NCBI GenBank assembly: GCA_964446685.1
Contig: CAYUPO010000011.1
Coordinates: 1 to 47,295 of the forward strand
Length of the DNA: 47,295 nt
From: CAZWRN01 sp964446685
GTDB taxonomy: Bacteria > Patescibacteriota > Microgenomatia > Daviesbacterales > UBA10151
Direction: 5' to 3'
In this document: one piece after another, positions 16,350-24,155 of the stretch
How positions within the stretch are numbered: the stretch's first letter is position 1
Layout of the letters: the number at the start of each line of letters is the position of its first letter
Program-made: the position numbers and the translations under genes
Notes under the pieces: generated by a model
Told to the model about the DNA's origin: nothing
What the model saw: the letters and a program-made list of their open reading frames with translations, nothing else
Database searches by the model: none

Positions 16350-16378
16350 TTGATATATAAATAAAAAAACAGTACATT
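16350..16378 (+). promoter_or_regulatory. Promoter giving a leaderless mRNA for the 16387 gene
   Basis: TTGATA (16350-16355), a 17-base spacer and TACATT (16373-16378). The ATG starts at 16387, eight bases after the -10 box, with no Shine-Dalgarno. Confidence 0.6.
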
Positions 16379-16386
16379 CCTTCCAA

Positions 16387-16731
16387 ATGGCACTTTCACC
16401 CGAACAAATTGAGCGTAACATGGCAGTTTTGGAAGCAGAAAGGGAAATTGACAGGCATAAGAAATTTAAATGGCTGACTTATATACCTCAGTTGCAGACT
16501 CAAGAACTAAAAGATGCTATACCCTATGCTACTAGTTTAATAGTAGGTTCTGCTTCATTAATGATCCTTTCGGCAATTTTTCAGGACGTCCAGATACTGT
16601 TTTTTAATAAAATAGCCCAGAACACGGATATATTAACTAGAGTAAAAGACCCTGCTATGGGGTTAGCTGGAATTGGGGGAATTATAGTTGGTGACCTATT
16701 TTATAAAACTATTTGGCGGAAGCAGGTTTGA
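16387..16731 (+). CDS. Small membrane protein of unknown function (114 aa)
   Basis: No family recognised. A charged N-terminal helix (residues 1-30, rich in Glu, Arg and Lys) is followed by two hydrophobic segments, about 48-72 (TSLIVGSASLMILSAIF) and 92-108 (LAGIGGIIVGDLFY). It is probably a two-pass membrane protein. A good promoter precedes it. Its 3' end overlaps the end of the convergent tyrS gene by 23 bases, which can give antisense overlap of the transcripts. Confidence 0.7.
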   Translation: MALSPEQIERNMAVLEAEREIDRHKKFKWLTYIPQLQTQELKDAIPYATSLIVGSASLMILSAIFQDVQILFFNKIAQNTDILTRVKDPAMGLAGIGGIIVGDLFYKTIWRKQV

Positions 16732-17827
16732 TTAAACTTTCCAGTTTTTCAAGCGCAGCTTTTTGGTCTGGTTGTTCAAAATAGTTTCTTACAGGCTCCA
16801 GTTTAGCAATAATCCACTCTGCTACCGCCATTTTCAGATCCTGCGGGTGTAAAGCCTTGGAGGCGTAATCTTTTTCCAACTCTTCATAGGAAGAATAACT
16901 CAAATTCCCTCCCCATTTTTCAGGGCGATTTATAACAAAGGTACTATCATCTGAATAAAATATTAAATGTTTAACCCAGTCTAGGATCGGATTAAATGCT
17001 GTAATTCCTTCAGGAGCATAAGCTGCATTAATTTTTCGTTTAATTTCCTCAGGAGTGTCATGAATAAAAATTGCACTATCAGGCTTTGATTTACTCATCT
17101 TTGCTGCTTCCATATCCATTTCCTCTTTGCCTGTTTCTGGGTTTTGCACTAAAACAGGTGGTAGTAACCCCTGAAGCAAATGAGCATGAAGTCCAACCGG
17201 TTTTTGATATCCCAATTCAGATGCAGCCTCACGAGCCACAATATGAACATTTCTTTGATCTGTTCCAGCATGAGCCAAATTTATATTCATTGTAAAAATA
17301 TCAGCCGACTGCATTGAAGGATAAATGAGCATTGCCGCATCAGTTACTTCAGACTCTTTTCTTCCCATAATGGTGGTTGAACGAAGCATTCTGGATAAAG
17401 TCGTCGCTTTAGCCACTCTGACTACTGTTGCCCAATAATCAGAACCATTTTTTTCATATAACTCACTTCCCAAAACAAACTCTATTTTCTCTGGATCAGC
17501 TCCAACGCACTTTGCTCCAGCTTTAAATGCTTCGATCAGATAATTTTTACCAATCCAGTTTGCTGTTTCCAGTTTTCCATCGAGTTTTTTATTAAGCCAG
17601 GCATGCCAATCAGCAATAAATATAGTCGTATGAACTCCTGCATCTTGCAAATCTTTGATTTTCATCAAAGTATAAAGACCCTGACCAATGTGAAGTTTTC
17701 CCGATACTTCATAACCAATATAGTGCCTCAGCTCTTTACCTGACTCTATCAGCTCTCTTAGTTCATTCTCTGTCAGTGTTTCTTCCAGGTTTTTTGTAAT
17801 AAGTTGAATTTTCTCTTCAGTTGTCAT
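16709..17827 (-). CDS. tyrS: Tyrosyl-tRNA synthetase, archaeal/eukaryotic-type
   Basis: Class I synthetase charging tRNA-Tyr. The HIGH-type motif reads KLHIGQG (His46-Gly48), and KMSKS is at residues 243-247 within AAKMSKSKPDSAIF. The segments YPSMQSADIF and GTDQRNVHIVAREAA are those of the archaeal/eukaryotic TyrRS group. The protein ends soon after the catalytic and helical domains (372 residues) and has no S4-like C-terminal domain, unlike the usual bacterial TyrRS. A TrpRS assignment was considered, but the Tyr-type motifs fit better. Minus-strand TAAGAT (17839-17834) ends six bases from the ATG. Confidence 0.9.
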   Translation of the reverse strand: MTTEEKIQLITKNLEETLTENELRELIESGKELRHYIGYEVSGKLHIGQGLYTLMKIKDLQDAGVHTTIFIADWHAWLNKKLDGKLETANWIGKNYLIEAFKAGAKCVGADPEKIEFVLGSELYEKNGSDYWATVVRVAKATTLSRMLRSTTIMGRKESEVTDAAMLIYPSMQSADIFTMNINLAHAGTDQRNVHIVAREAASELGYQKPVGLHAHLLQGLLPPVLVQNPETGKEEMDMEAAKMSKSKPDSAIFIHDTPEEIKRKINAAYAPEGITAFNPILDWVKHLIFYSDDSTFVINRPEKWGGNLSYSSYEELEKDYASKALHPQDLKMAVAEWIIAKLEPVRNYFEQPDQKAALEKLESLIKPASAK

Positions 17828-17876
17828 AGGGATATCTTACGGTTTGTGCTTCAAAAAGACAAGGCTCAGGCTGGAT

Positions 17877-18539
17877 TTAAGGTAAAGTGGTAAATGTATT
17901 ATCCCCCGAGGTTGTTGAATTTCCGGCGTTATCTTTGCTGGTTACCCGGTAATGATAGGTTGAGTTTGCTTCAAGTCCGGTTATTTCAACAGAATGAGTC
18001 GTTTTTTTATCACCAGAATCTTTATTTGTGCCATAAGAAGTATTTTTGCCGTATTCAATTTTTTCATCTGCATCTTCATTTGTTTTCCATTGGATGGTCA
18101 CTTTATTGGCTTCAATACCGGTTGACTGAATTTCTGAAATTGATGGACCACTGGTGTCAGTATTTTGCGCAGGGCTCGCAGTTGGTGACGGAGACGGACT
18201 AGTTGATGGACTTGGAGACATAGTTGGTGATGGACTGGGAATTATTGAAGGAGATGGTGAAGGTGACTTAACAGGTGAAGGAGCAACAACTGGCATATCC
18301 GGGCCTACAACTGCTACCTCCTCTTTAACCGGTCTTTGCCCGGAAGGTAACTTTGACTGTTCCCCTAAGATCTGGCCAAAAGTATTCGGACTTGGACTAG
18401 GCAAAGCTGCGGATAAATCTTCAGTAGATGCCGCCATCAGTAAAATAACCCCAAATACTGAAACTAGACAAGCGATGGTTGCTCCTAAATAAAGATAAAC
18501 TTTTTTATTTTGCAGTTCAAATCTGATCTGATTAAACAT
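17877..18539 (-). CDS. Membrane-anchored protein with Pro/Ser linker and fibronectin type III domain
   Basis: One N-terminal transmembrane segment (about residues 16-38) anchors the protein. A long linker follows with repeated PSPSP units (about residues 75-125), probably exposed on the cell surface or spanning the wall. The C-terminal 90 residues form a fibronectin type III-like domain (KVTIQWKTNEDADEKIEYG, then GLEANSTYHYRVTSKDNAGN) resembling the N-terminal domain of purple acid phosphatases. There is no enzyme domain, so binding or display is the likely role. A minus-strand TAGAAT (18551-18546) lies six bases before the ATG and directly abuts the terminator of the upstream gene. Confidence 0.8.
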   Translation of the reverse strand: MFNQIRFELQNKKVYLYLGATIACLVSVFGVILLMAASTEDLSAALPSPSPNTFGQILGEQSKLPSGQRPVKEEVAVVGPDMPVVAPSPVKSPSPSPSIIPSPSPTMSPSPSTSPSPSPTASPAQNTDTSGPSISEIQSTGIEANKVTIQWKTNEDADEKIEYGKNTSYGTNKDSGDKKTTHSVEITGLEANSTYHYRVTSKDNAGNSTTSGDNTFTTLP

Positions 18540-18557
18540 AGCATCATTCTACCAAAA

Positions 18558-18584
18558 AAATCCCGCCACAAAAGGGCGGGATTT
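18558..18584 (-). terminator. Rho-independent terminator of the DUF378-like gene
   Basis: Ten-base perfect stem (AAATCCCGCC / GGCGGGATTT) with a seven-base loop, followed on the minus strand by a T run. It lies 25 bases after the stop of the 18609-18824 gene. Confidence 0.9.
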
Positions 18585-18608
18585 GATATAAGTTCCAATG
18601 TTACTGGA

Positions 18609-18824
18609 TTATTTTTTACCAGAACAAATCTTGCATTCTTTAGGATGCATCAAGAGAACGTAAACACCTGAAACACCAACTAACAGATAAACTGAAGTTT
18701 CAAGAGCTGGCCATCCTCCCAAAATCATATTAACTACATTCAGTCCAAGAGCTGTTAGTCCCCAATTTATAGCACCTACTACAGTTAGTAGTAAGGTAAC
18801 CATATGTACCATTTTCATATTCAT
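18609..18824 (-). CDS. DUF378-family small membrane protein
   Basis: 71 residues with two transmembrane segments. The pattern VHMVTLLLTVVGAINWGLTALGLN, followed by a second helix LETSVYLLVGVSGVYVLL, matches the DUF378 (YuzA-like) family, whose function is unknown. The C-terminus has a Cys-x-x-Cys (CKIC). It has the strongest ribosome site of the window and its own strong terminator, so it is probably a single-gene, well expressed transcript. Confidence 0.85.
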   Translation of the reverse strand: MNMKMVHMVTLLLTVVGAINWGLTALGLNVVNMILGGWPALETSVYLLVGVSGVYVLLMHPKECKICSGKK

Positions 18825-18830
18825 ATCAAA

Positions 18831-18840
18831 ATCACCTCCT
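18831..18840 (-). promoter_or_regulatory. Strong Shine-Dalgarno of the DUF378-like gene
   Basis: On the minus strand AAGGAGGTGATT is a near-perfect complement to the 16S 3' end, six bases from the ATG at 18824. This shows that the organism keeps a functional anti-Shine-Dalgarno even though most genes here lack one. Confidence 0.85.
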
Positions 18841-18910
18841 TACAATGATCATATGTTGATCAAAGAAGATGAGTCAATAGTAGAGTTTACATATAGAGTA
18901 TAATGAACCT

Positions 18911-19099
18911 ATGTGTTACAACTGCGGATGCGGAATGCCAAATGATGATATGGGTGCAGGCCATGCCGGAAAAGATCCAGCAGGCAAATCTATTACTGAT
19001 GAAACCTTTAAAGCAGCTGCAGAGTCACAAGGAATGACTATTGAAGAAGCCAAAAAAGAAACACTAAAGCTTCTTAAAAAAGAACTTAACCAAAATTAG
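18911..19099 (+). CDS. Small CYNCGCGMP-motif protein (62 aa), unknown function
   Basis: Begins MCYNCGCGMPNDDMG: three cysteines and an acidic cluster that could bind a metal. The second half is a helix rich in Glu and Lys (ITDETFKAAAESQGMTIEE) with a C-terminal KELNQN. From memory, short proteins starting this way are common in CPR genomes, but no function is known to me. TATAAT at 18899-18904 ends six bases before the ATG, so the mRNA would be leaderless. Confidence 0.75.
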   Translation: MCYNCGCGMPNDDMGAGHAGKDPAGKSITDETFKAAAESQGMTIEEAKKETLKLLKKELNQN

Positions 19100-19180
19100 T
19101 AATAATTTCCGCTATTTAAAAATAATTTGCAGTTTCTAATACTCCAAGAGGTTTAAGAACTCATATGATATTATAAATTT

Positions 19181-19408
19181 GTGATGTTTATCAGTTTTAA
19201 TTCGATGTCTTGGGTCGAGATTTTAGGACGAAGTGCGCTCATTTTTTTACCACTTGCTGGAATAGTATTTATTGTTTCTAAAAACAAATTATTAAAAAAA
19301 ATAAGTTTGTTAATTATTTTAATTTATTTATTTCTGGGATTATCATTTATTGGATATTTTTTTCTTGGCATGTTGTCACTCATATATTGTTCTTCAGGTA
19401 GCTGTTAA
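19181..19408 (+). CDS. Small two-pass membrane protein, unknown function
   Basis: 75 residues with two hydrophobic segments, about 17-33 and 40-68, and a C-terminal CSSGSC. The first codon is GTG (19181), directly followed by an ATG at 19184; either could be used. An extended -10 box, TG-A-TATTAT, ends at 19174, placing the transcription start at the start codon. No family recognised; expression is supported only by the promoter match. Confidence 0.55.
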   Translation: MMFISFNSMSWVEILGRSALIFLPLAGIVFIVSKNKLLKKISLLIILIYLFLGLSFIGYFFLGMLSLIYCSSGSC

Positions 19409-19441
19409 TTAGATTAGAGTTATAGGTATTCAAAAATTTAA

Positions 19442-20512
19442 CTATTTGTCGCAGCGGTTTTCTCGGTAATTTTTGGTAAATCCAGTGTCACAACTCCAAC
19501 CATCAACGTTTGTTTCAAAATGGGCATTCTCAGGTAAACTTACTTTTTGGCAGATTTTAGAGCCATAGTCTTTGATATATCCCAACTCACAAGTCCAACT
19601 GCTTCCCTGCCAGACAATATGATCAGTGGTAAATTTATCACACTTATCACCTTTTTTTATATAACTACTAATACAACTCCAGCCATCCACTGAGGCAGAA
19701 TCCAATCGAGCATTTTCAGGAACTATTACTTTTTCACATTTTCGAAGCTCTTCATTTCGTCTATAGCCTGATTCACAGTAAAACTGACTACCCTGTTCAT
19801 AAAATTTCCCATGCTCTATTGCATCAACTTTCACACACTTATCAGCTTGTTTATCATATCCTGGATCACACACAAATGATTCTAAAGTAACCTGGGCATT
19901 CAAAGGAATAAATAAAGCTTCACAACTCTCTTTTTCACGATTTTTCACAAAACCCTTGTTACATTGCCAATAATTACCCAAATAAGTTAAATGAGCATTG
20001 GCAGGTATTTCAAACTTTTTACACTCACTCCCCTCTTTTCTAAAATGATTATTGCAATACCAGTCAAACCCCTGATCAAAAAACTTGGCATCTTTTGGCA
20101 ATTCAACTTTGACACAAATATCTCCTTCTCGCTTATAAGTAGCAATACAGTTCCAGCTATTACCGGTAGCCTCTAAAACACCATTCTCAGGCAGCTTTAT
20201 TTCTGTACATGTTTCCTTTTGCTTCTGATATCCTCTATCACAGATAAAATCATCACCAGAATAATTCATCCTCCCACGCTCAGGTATCACAACTTTCTCA
20301 CAGGTATTTTGTGAAGCAATTTTTTTATATCCCACTTCACAATTCCAGTTATTTTTTTCCTGATTCAGTACTCCATGTTCAGGCAACACAATCTTTTCGC
20401 ATTTGTTTGTCGCAAAATTAAAACTAAATTCTGAAAGACATTGAGAGGCATTTACGCCTGAAGGAAAAATGAATAATAGTAGTAAAAATAAATACTGTAA
20501 TTTTTTCATCAT
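19442..20512 (-). CDS. Secreted protein of eleven Cys-pair repeats
   Basis: A signal peptide (residues 1-22, MMKKLQYLFLLLLFIFPSGVNA) is followed by about eleven repeats of 26-35 residues. Each has the form W-x-C-x-x-G-Y-x-K-(n)-C-x-K-x-x-x-P-E-x-A, so 22 cysteines occur in pairs, probably as one disulfide per repeat. There is no transmembrane anchor or sorting motif at the C-terminus, so the protein is secreted or held by other wall contacts. The repeats resemble short EGF/EB-like modules in style only; I recognise no named domain. An AAAGGGG ribosome-site-like sequence precedes the double ATG. Confidence 0.8.
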   Translation of the reverse strand: MMKKLQYLFLLLLFIFPSGVNASQCLSEFSFNFATNKCEKIVLPEHGVLNQEKNNWNCEVGYKKIASQNTCEKVVIPERGRMNYSGDDFICDRGYQKQKETCTEIKLPENGVLEATGNSWNCIATYKREGDICVKVELPKDAKFFDQGFDWYCNNHFRKEGSECKKFEIPANAHLTYLGNYWQCNKGFVKNREKESCEALFIPLNAQVTLESFVCDPGYDKQADKCVKVDAIEHGKFYEQGSQFYCESGYRRNEELRKCEKVIVPENARLDSASVDGWSCISSYIKKGDKCDKFTTDHIVWQGSSWTCELGYIKDYGSKICQKVSLPENAHFETNVDGWSCDTGFTKNYRENRCDK

Positions 20513-20522
20513 AATCCCCTTT

Positions 20523-20675
20523 CGTCATCCTCGCGAAAGCGGGGATCCATTAAACTGAGGTTTAACAAAGCTAATACCCATCTACAGTTAACCTTTTTCT
20601 CTTTAATTAAGAAACGATTGTCATGAGAGACTGAGACTTCTCTCATATCAGATTCCCGCTTTCGCGGGAATGACG
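20523..20675. repeat. Composite palindromic element (CGTCAT...ATGACG ends)
   Basis: Begins CGTCATCCTCGCGAAAGCGGGG and ends CCCGCTTTCGCGGGAATGACG, so each end is a small GC hairpin and the two ends are inverted relative to each other around an AT-rich centre of about 100 bases. It has the same architecture as the copies at 32.4, 33.8 and 45.3 kb. Confidence 0.8.
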
Positions 20676-20680
20676 TGCTT

Positions 20681-23600
20681 TTAAACTTTCTTGCCCGACG
20701 TAGCCTTGGCGAAGCCGGGTGATACTTTTGGTACCTTTGATACCTTTTCTACTTCCGCTTTCTCATTCTTACGTGGATTAAAAATAATAAAGTAAACTAC
20801 CGGAATGAAAAACAACATGATCGTTCCTGAAAAAGTTAGTCCAGCAATAATAGCTCCCCCCAAACCTCGCCATAATGGGTCAGAAATAGTGATAGGTATA
20901 AGTCCAGCAATTGTACACAAAGAGGTCAGGGCAATTGGCTCAAGCCTGGACGCAGCAGCATCTGCAACTGATTCAGAAAAATCCATCCCTGATTCCTGAT
21001 TGATCAAAATCTTATCTACCACCAGAATAGAATTTTTCACCACAATTCCAAACAAAGCTAAAATACCAATCAAAGCTGGAAAGGACAAAGGGATCTGAGC
21101 TGCAGCAAAGATTATAAATACACCTGAAATTGAAAGTGGAATAACCAACATCACAATCAATGCTCGTCTAAATGATTTAAATTGCAAAACCATAGTAATA
21201 ATAATCAGTAAAAAGGACAGCACCATCGCATTTAAAATAGATTGAACTGATTTTTGGTTTTCTTCATTTGCTCCACCAGTTGCCCAGCCATATCCAGTCG
21301 GTAATCCAAGAGAATCGGCATAACCTTCAAGATCTTTGTTTAAATCAGCAATCACAAAACCCGTCTGAACTCCAGCTGATACCGAAATAGTTCGTTTACC
21401 ATCTTCGCGGGTAATCAGGGTTGGATTGGTAGCAAGTTCAATTTTTCCAAGTGAAGATAGCGGAACAGTTCCATTTTGAGTCGGTATTACAATTGATGTT
21501 ATGTCTTCAACAGACTGAGTGGCAGAACCAAGTCTGATAGTTACATCCTCAGTCAAATCCTGATCACCGGAAAACTTCAGTTCATCTGCTTCAAAACCTG
21601 AGGCATAAAGTCTTAGCCAAAAACCGAGCTGATCAATACTGATATTATTTTCAGCCAGTTTTACTCTATCAGGAACAAATGACAACTTACTTGTTCCAGG
21701 TTTGATTGACTTACTGATGTTATTTACGCCATTTTGCTGTGATAAATAATCCTGCACCTTATTGGCATAATCATCCAAAGTCTTTAAATCAGGTCCAAAT
21801 AATTTAATCTGTAAATCAGCCCCAGCAGGTGGTCCTCCGGAAATTTCACTGACAGAAACTTTCCCCTTTGTATAATCAGCAAATTTTTCTCTCAGAGTTT
21901 GAGCGATCTCGGCTGAGGTATGTGGTCTCTCTTTATGTAAAGCCACTGAATACAGGAAAGTATTTGTACCCCCTGCTCCAGGGCCACCAAAGTCAGCCCC
22001 ATAACTTCGACCCATTTCCAGAGAAACAGTCTCCATATCTGGTGTATCTTTAAACCGGTCCAGTAATACCAGCGCTTCCTGTCTGGCTGACTGAAGATTG
22101 GTTCCCGCTGGAAGTTCAGAAGAAACATAAATTGTATCTTCATCCGATCCAGGGAAAAACTCAGATTTAACTAAACCTGCAGGTACTAAGGCATAGGAAA
22201 AGACAGAAAAAATGACTACCATGATGATCGTATTTCTTCTGGCTACTTTTGATAATAAAATCTTATGAATCAGTCTGTTATAAGATCTTTCTATTCCGGC
22301 AAAGCTAACCACTCCATGATCGATAACTCTGTTAAAACGTTCTTTGGATCCAGGTTTTGATAAAAATTGTTTTGAAAATAAACTGAATAATGCATCTCTG
22401 ATCAGATAAACAATTAGTACAAAAACAAGTAACATGATCATCTGTGGGATCAGCAGTGATCCTTTAGGAATCAGAAAATAAAATCCACCCAGTATAGCTC
22501 CAAGCAACATAACTCTAATCAAAACTTGCACTCTATATGGAATCTGAGGCTTTAGTAAAAATATCATCAAAGGCAAAATCACAAACAGAGCCACAAAAAT
22601 TGATGCCACCAGAGTTGCCGAAACAATGATCGGAATTGGCTTTATAAATTCACCAATAATACCTGAAGCAAGTAACAGTGGAATAAATGCCCAGACAGTT
22701 GTAATAGTGGTGGTTAAAATAGCCACCCAAAAATCTTTCCAAACCAATAAACCGGTTTCCAACGGAGAAAACTTACCTGATCTGAAATAAGCCGTCATTG
22801 CCGAAATGATCACAATCGCATCGTCCACTAAAAGACCTAGAGATAAAAGCAAAGAAAATGTTGCCAGAAATGACAGAGTAATACCCGTCATACTCATCAC
22901 AATAAAAGTAATCAAAAAAGTTAAAGGAATAGACAGCATTGATACAAAAGCCTGCCGAATACCCAGAAAGAGGAATAAAACTATAAAAACTAAAGTAATG
23001 ACCAAAGAAATATCCCGCTGCAGATCAGAAAAACTTTCACCAATTTCGTCAGCTGTATTAACGATAGTAAAGATTTTAAAACCATTGCCACTATGAGTCA
23101 ATTTTTCATTCACTTTATCCTGAGCATCAGTGTTTGCTTTATCAAAATTTACTCCCGAAACTCTGAAAACGGAGAATGTGACAGAAGAGCTGATTTCTCC
23201 ATCATGTAGCAAGTAAGAATCATTCTGGTCTGGTTTTGATGTTTCCTGAACATCTGCTATATCTCCCAAAGATACTACTGTCTGACCCAGATTAACTTTC
23301 GTTTCCCGTAAATCATCCACTGTTGTAATCGAAGGATCAATACTTAGTGAAAAAAGCGAAGTATCTGTTTTGACATTCCCAGCCGGAAATGAACTGATGG
23401 CACTTTTAATTGCACCAGTTAATACTTGAGGATTAATACCATAAGTTGAAATAACTGAAGGTTTAATAACAATCTGAATTTCCTGTTCATCCAGTCCGGT
23501 AATTTCCACTTTGTCTATACTGGCTAAATCTTCCAGCTCTTTTCGCAGATTTCTGGAAAACCGGATCAGACTCCCTCTGTCCTCTGCCCCAGCTAAGGAA

Positions 23601-24073
23601 AAAGTCCAGATTGGCTGATTTTCAAAATCCAGTTTCTGAATATTCGGATCAAGCGCATCGGTAGGCAAATCAGTCACAGTATCAACAGCAGACTGAACAT
23701 CTGATTTGGCTTTATCAGCATCATATCCTGACTGGAATTCTATCTGAACAATTGAAGCTGACTCACGCGAAGTTGAAGTGACAGTTTTTACTCCATCAAC
23801 TCCTCTAACAGCATCCTCTAATGGAACCGTGATCAAAGATTCAATATCTGTTGGCCCTGCTCCTGGCAAAATTGTTGAAATAATAACAATTGGAATTTTA
23901 ATCTCCGGATTTAAAGTTCTTGGCAAAGCAAAATAAGACTGAATACCAAAAGCAATGATTCCTAAAACGATTAATGTCAGAAAGCGCAAATTGGTTAAAT
24001 AACCAGCTACCCAACCTACAAGAAGCTTTGGATCAAATTTGAGTTTATTTAAATAAGTTGATGCAGTATCCAT
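20681..24073 (-). CDS. RND-family efflux transporter (AcrB/SwrC-like)
   Basis: 1130 residues in the two-fold RND layout: transmembrane helix 1 (about residue 30), a large porter domain, helices 2-6, helix 7 (about 610), a second porter domain and helices 8-12. Helix 4 has the proton-relay pair in LLVDDAIVI (about residue 417). The motif TVPLEDAVRGVDGVKTVTS is typical of the first porter domain. The pump exports hydrophobic compounds or lipids driven by the proton gradient. The partner fusion protein gene lies just upstream; no TolC-type gene is present, as in Gram-positive SwrC systems. The last dozen residues (SPGFAKATSGKKV) are repeat-derived. Confidence 0.93.
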   Translation of the reverse strand: MDTASTYLNKLKFDPKLLVGWVAGYLTNLRFLTLIVLGIIAFGIQSYFALPRTLNPEIKIPIVIISTILPGAGPTDIESLITVPLEDAVRGVDGVKTVTSTSRESASIVQIEFQSGYDADKAKSDVQSAVDTVTDLPTDALDPNIQKLDFENQPIWTFSLAGAEDRGSLIRFSRNLRKELEDLASIDKVEITGLDEQEIQIVIKPSVISTYGINPQVLTGAIKSAISSFPAGNVKTDTSLFSLSIDPSITTVDDLRETKVNLGQTVVSLGDIADVQETSKPDQNDSYLLHDGEISSSVTFSVFRVSGVNFDKANTDAQDKVNEKLTHSGNGFKIFTIVNTADEIGESFSDLQRDISLVITLVFIVLFLFLGIRQAFVSMLSIPLTFLITFIVMSMTGITLSFLATFSLLLSLGLLVDDAIVIISAMTAYFRSGKFSPLETGLLVWKDFWVAILTTTITTVWAFIPLLLASGIIGEFIKPIPIIVSATLVASIFVALFVILPLMIFLLKPQIPYRVQVLIRVMLLGAILGGFYFLIPKGSLLIPQMIMLLVFVLIVYLIRDALFSLFSKQFLSKPGSKERFNRVIDHGVVSFAGIERSYNRLIHKILLSKVARRNTIIMVVIFSVFSYALVPAGLVKSEFFPGSDEDTIYVSSELPAGTNLQSARQEALVLLDRFKDTPDMETVSLEMGRSYGADFGGPGAGGTNTFLYSVALHKERPHTSAEIAQTLREKFADYTKGKVSVSEISGGPPAGADLQIKLFGPDLKTLDDYANKVQDYLSQQNGVNNISKSIKPGTSKLSFVPDRVKLAENNISIDQLGFWLRLYASGFEADELKFSGDQDLTEDVTIRLGSATQSVEDITSIVIPTQNGTVPLSSLGKIELATNPTLITREDGKRTISVSAGVQTGFVIADLNKDLEGYADSLGLPTGYGWATGGANEENQKSVQSILNAMVLSFLLIIITMVLQFKSFRRALIVMLVIPLSISGVFIIFAAAQIPLSFPALIGILALFGIVVKNSILVVDKILINQESGMDFSESVADAAASRLEPIALTSLCTIAGLIPITISDPLWRGLGGAIIAGLTFSGTIMLFFIPVVYFIIFNPRKNEKAEVEKVSKVPKVSPGFAKATSGKKV
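20693..20720 (-). repeat. Palindromic element encoding the C-terminus of the RND pump
   Basis: GCCCGACGTAGCCTTGGCGA followed by AGCCGGGT has partly complementary ends. In the reading frame it yields PGFAKATSG, a peptide I recall as a typical translation of a dispersed bacterial repeat. It probably replaced the original stop region. Confidence 0.5.
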
Positions 24074-24079
24074 TGGGGT

Positions 24080-24155
24080 TAGTTAATTAGTTGACCAGTG
24101 AATCGGTTGATCAGAAACTGTTTTCTGATTAACTAATCTCTAATTCACTGATTAA
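24080..24155. repeat. AT-rich inverted repeat between RND and fusion-protein genes
   Basis: AGTTGACCAGTGAAT on the left mirrors ATTCACTGATTAACT on the right, with an inner pair GTTGATCAGAAA / TTTCTGATTAAC. It belongs to the same family as the hairpin at 26744-26828. Its right end runs into the last codons of the fusion-protein gene. Confidence 0.65.

Noticed and set aside
18154..18492. Gly/Asp-rich plus-strand frame opposite the FN3 protein
   Set aside because: Shadow of the PSPSP linker on the other strand.
20523..20675. CRISPR array
   Set aside because: Hairpin repeats are few, inverted and irregularly spaced, with no set of equal-length spacers and no cas genes.
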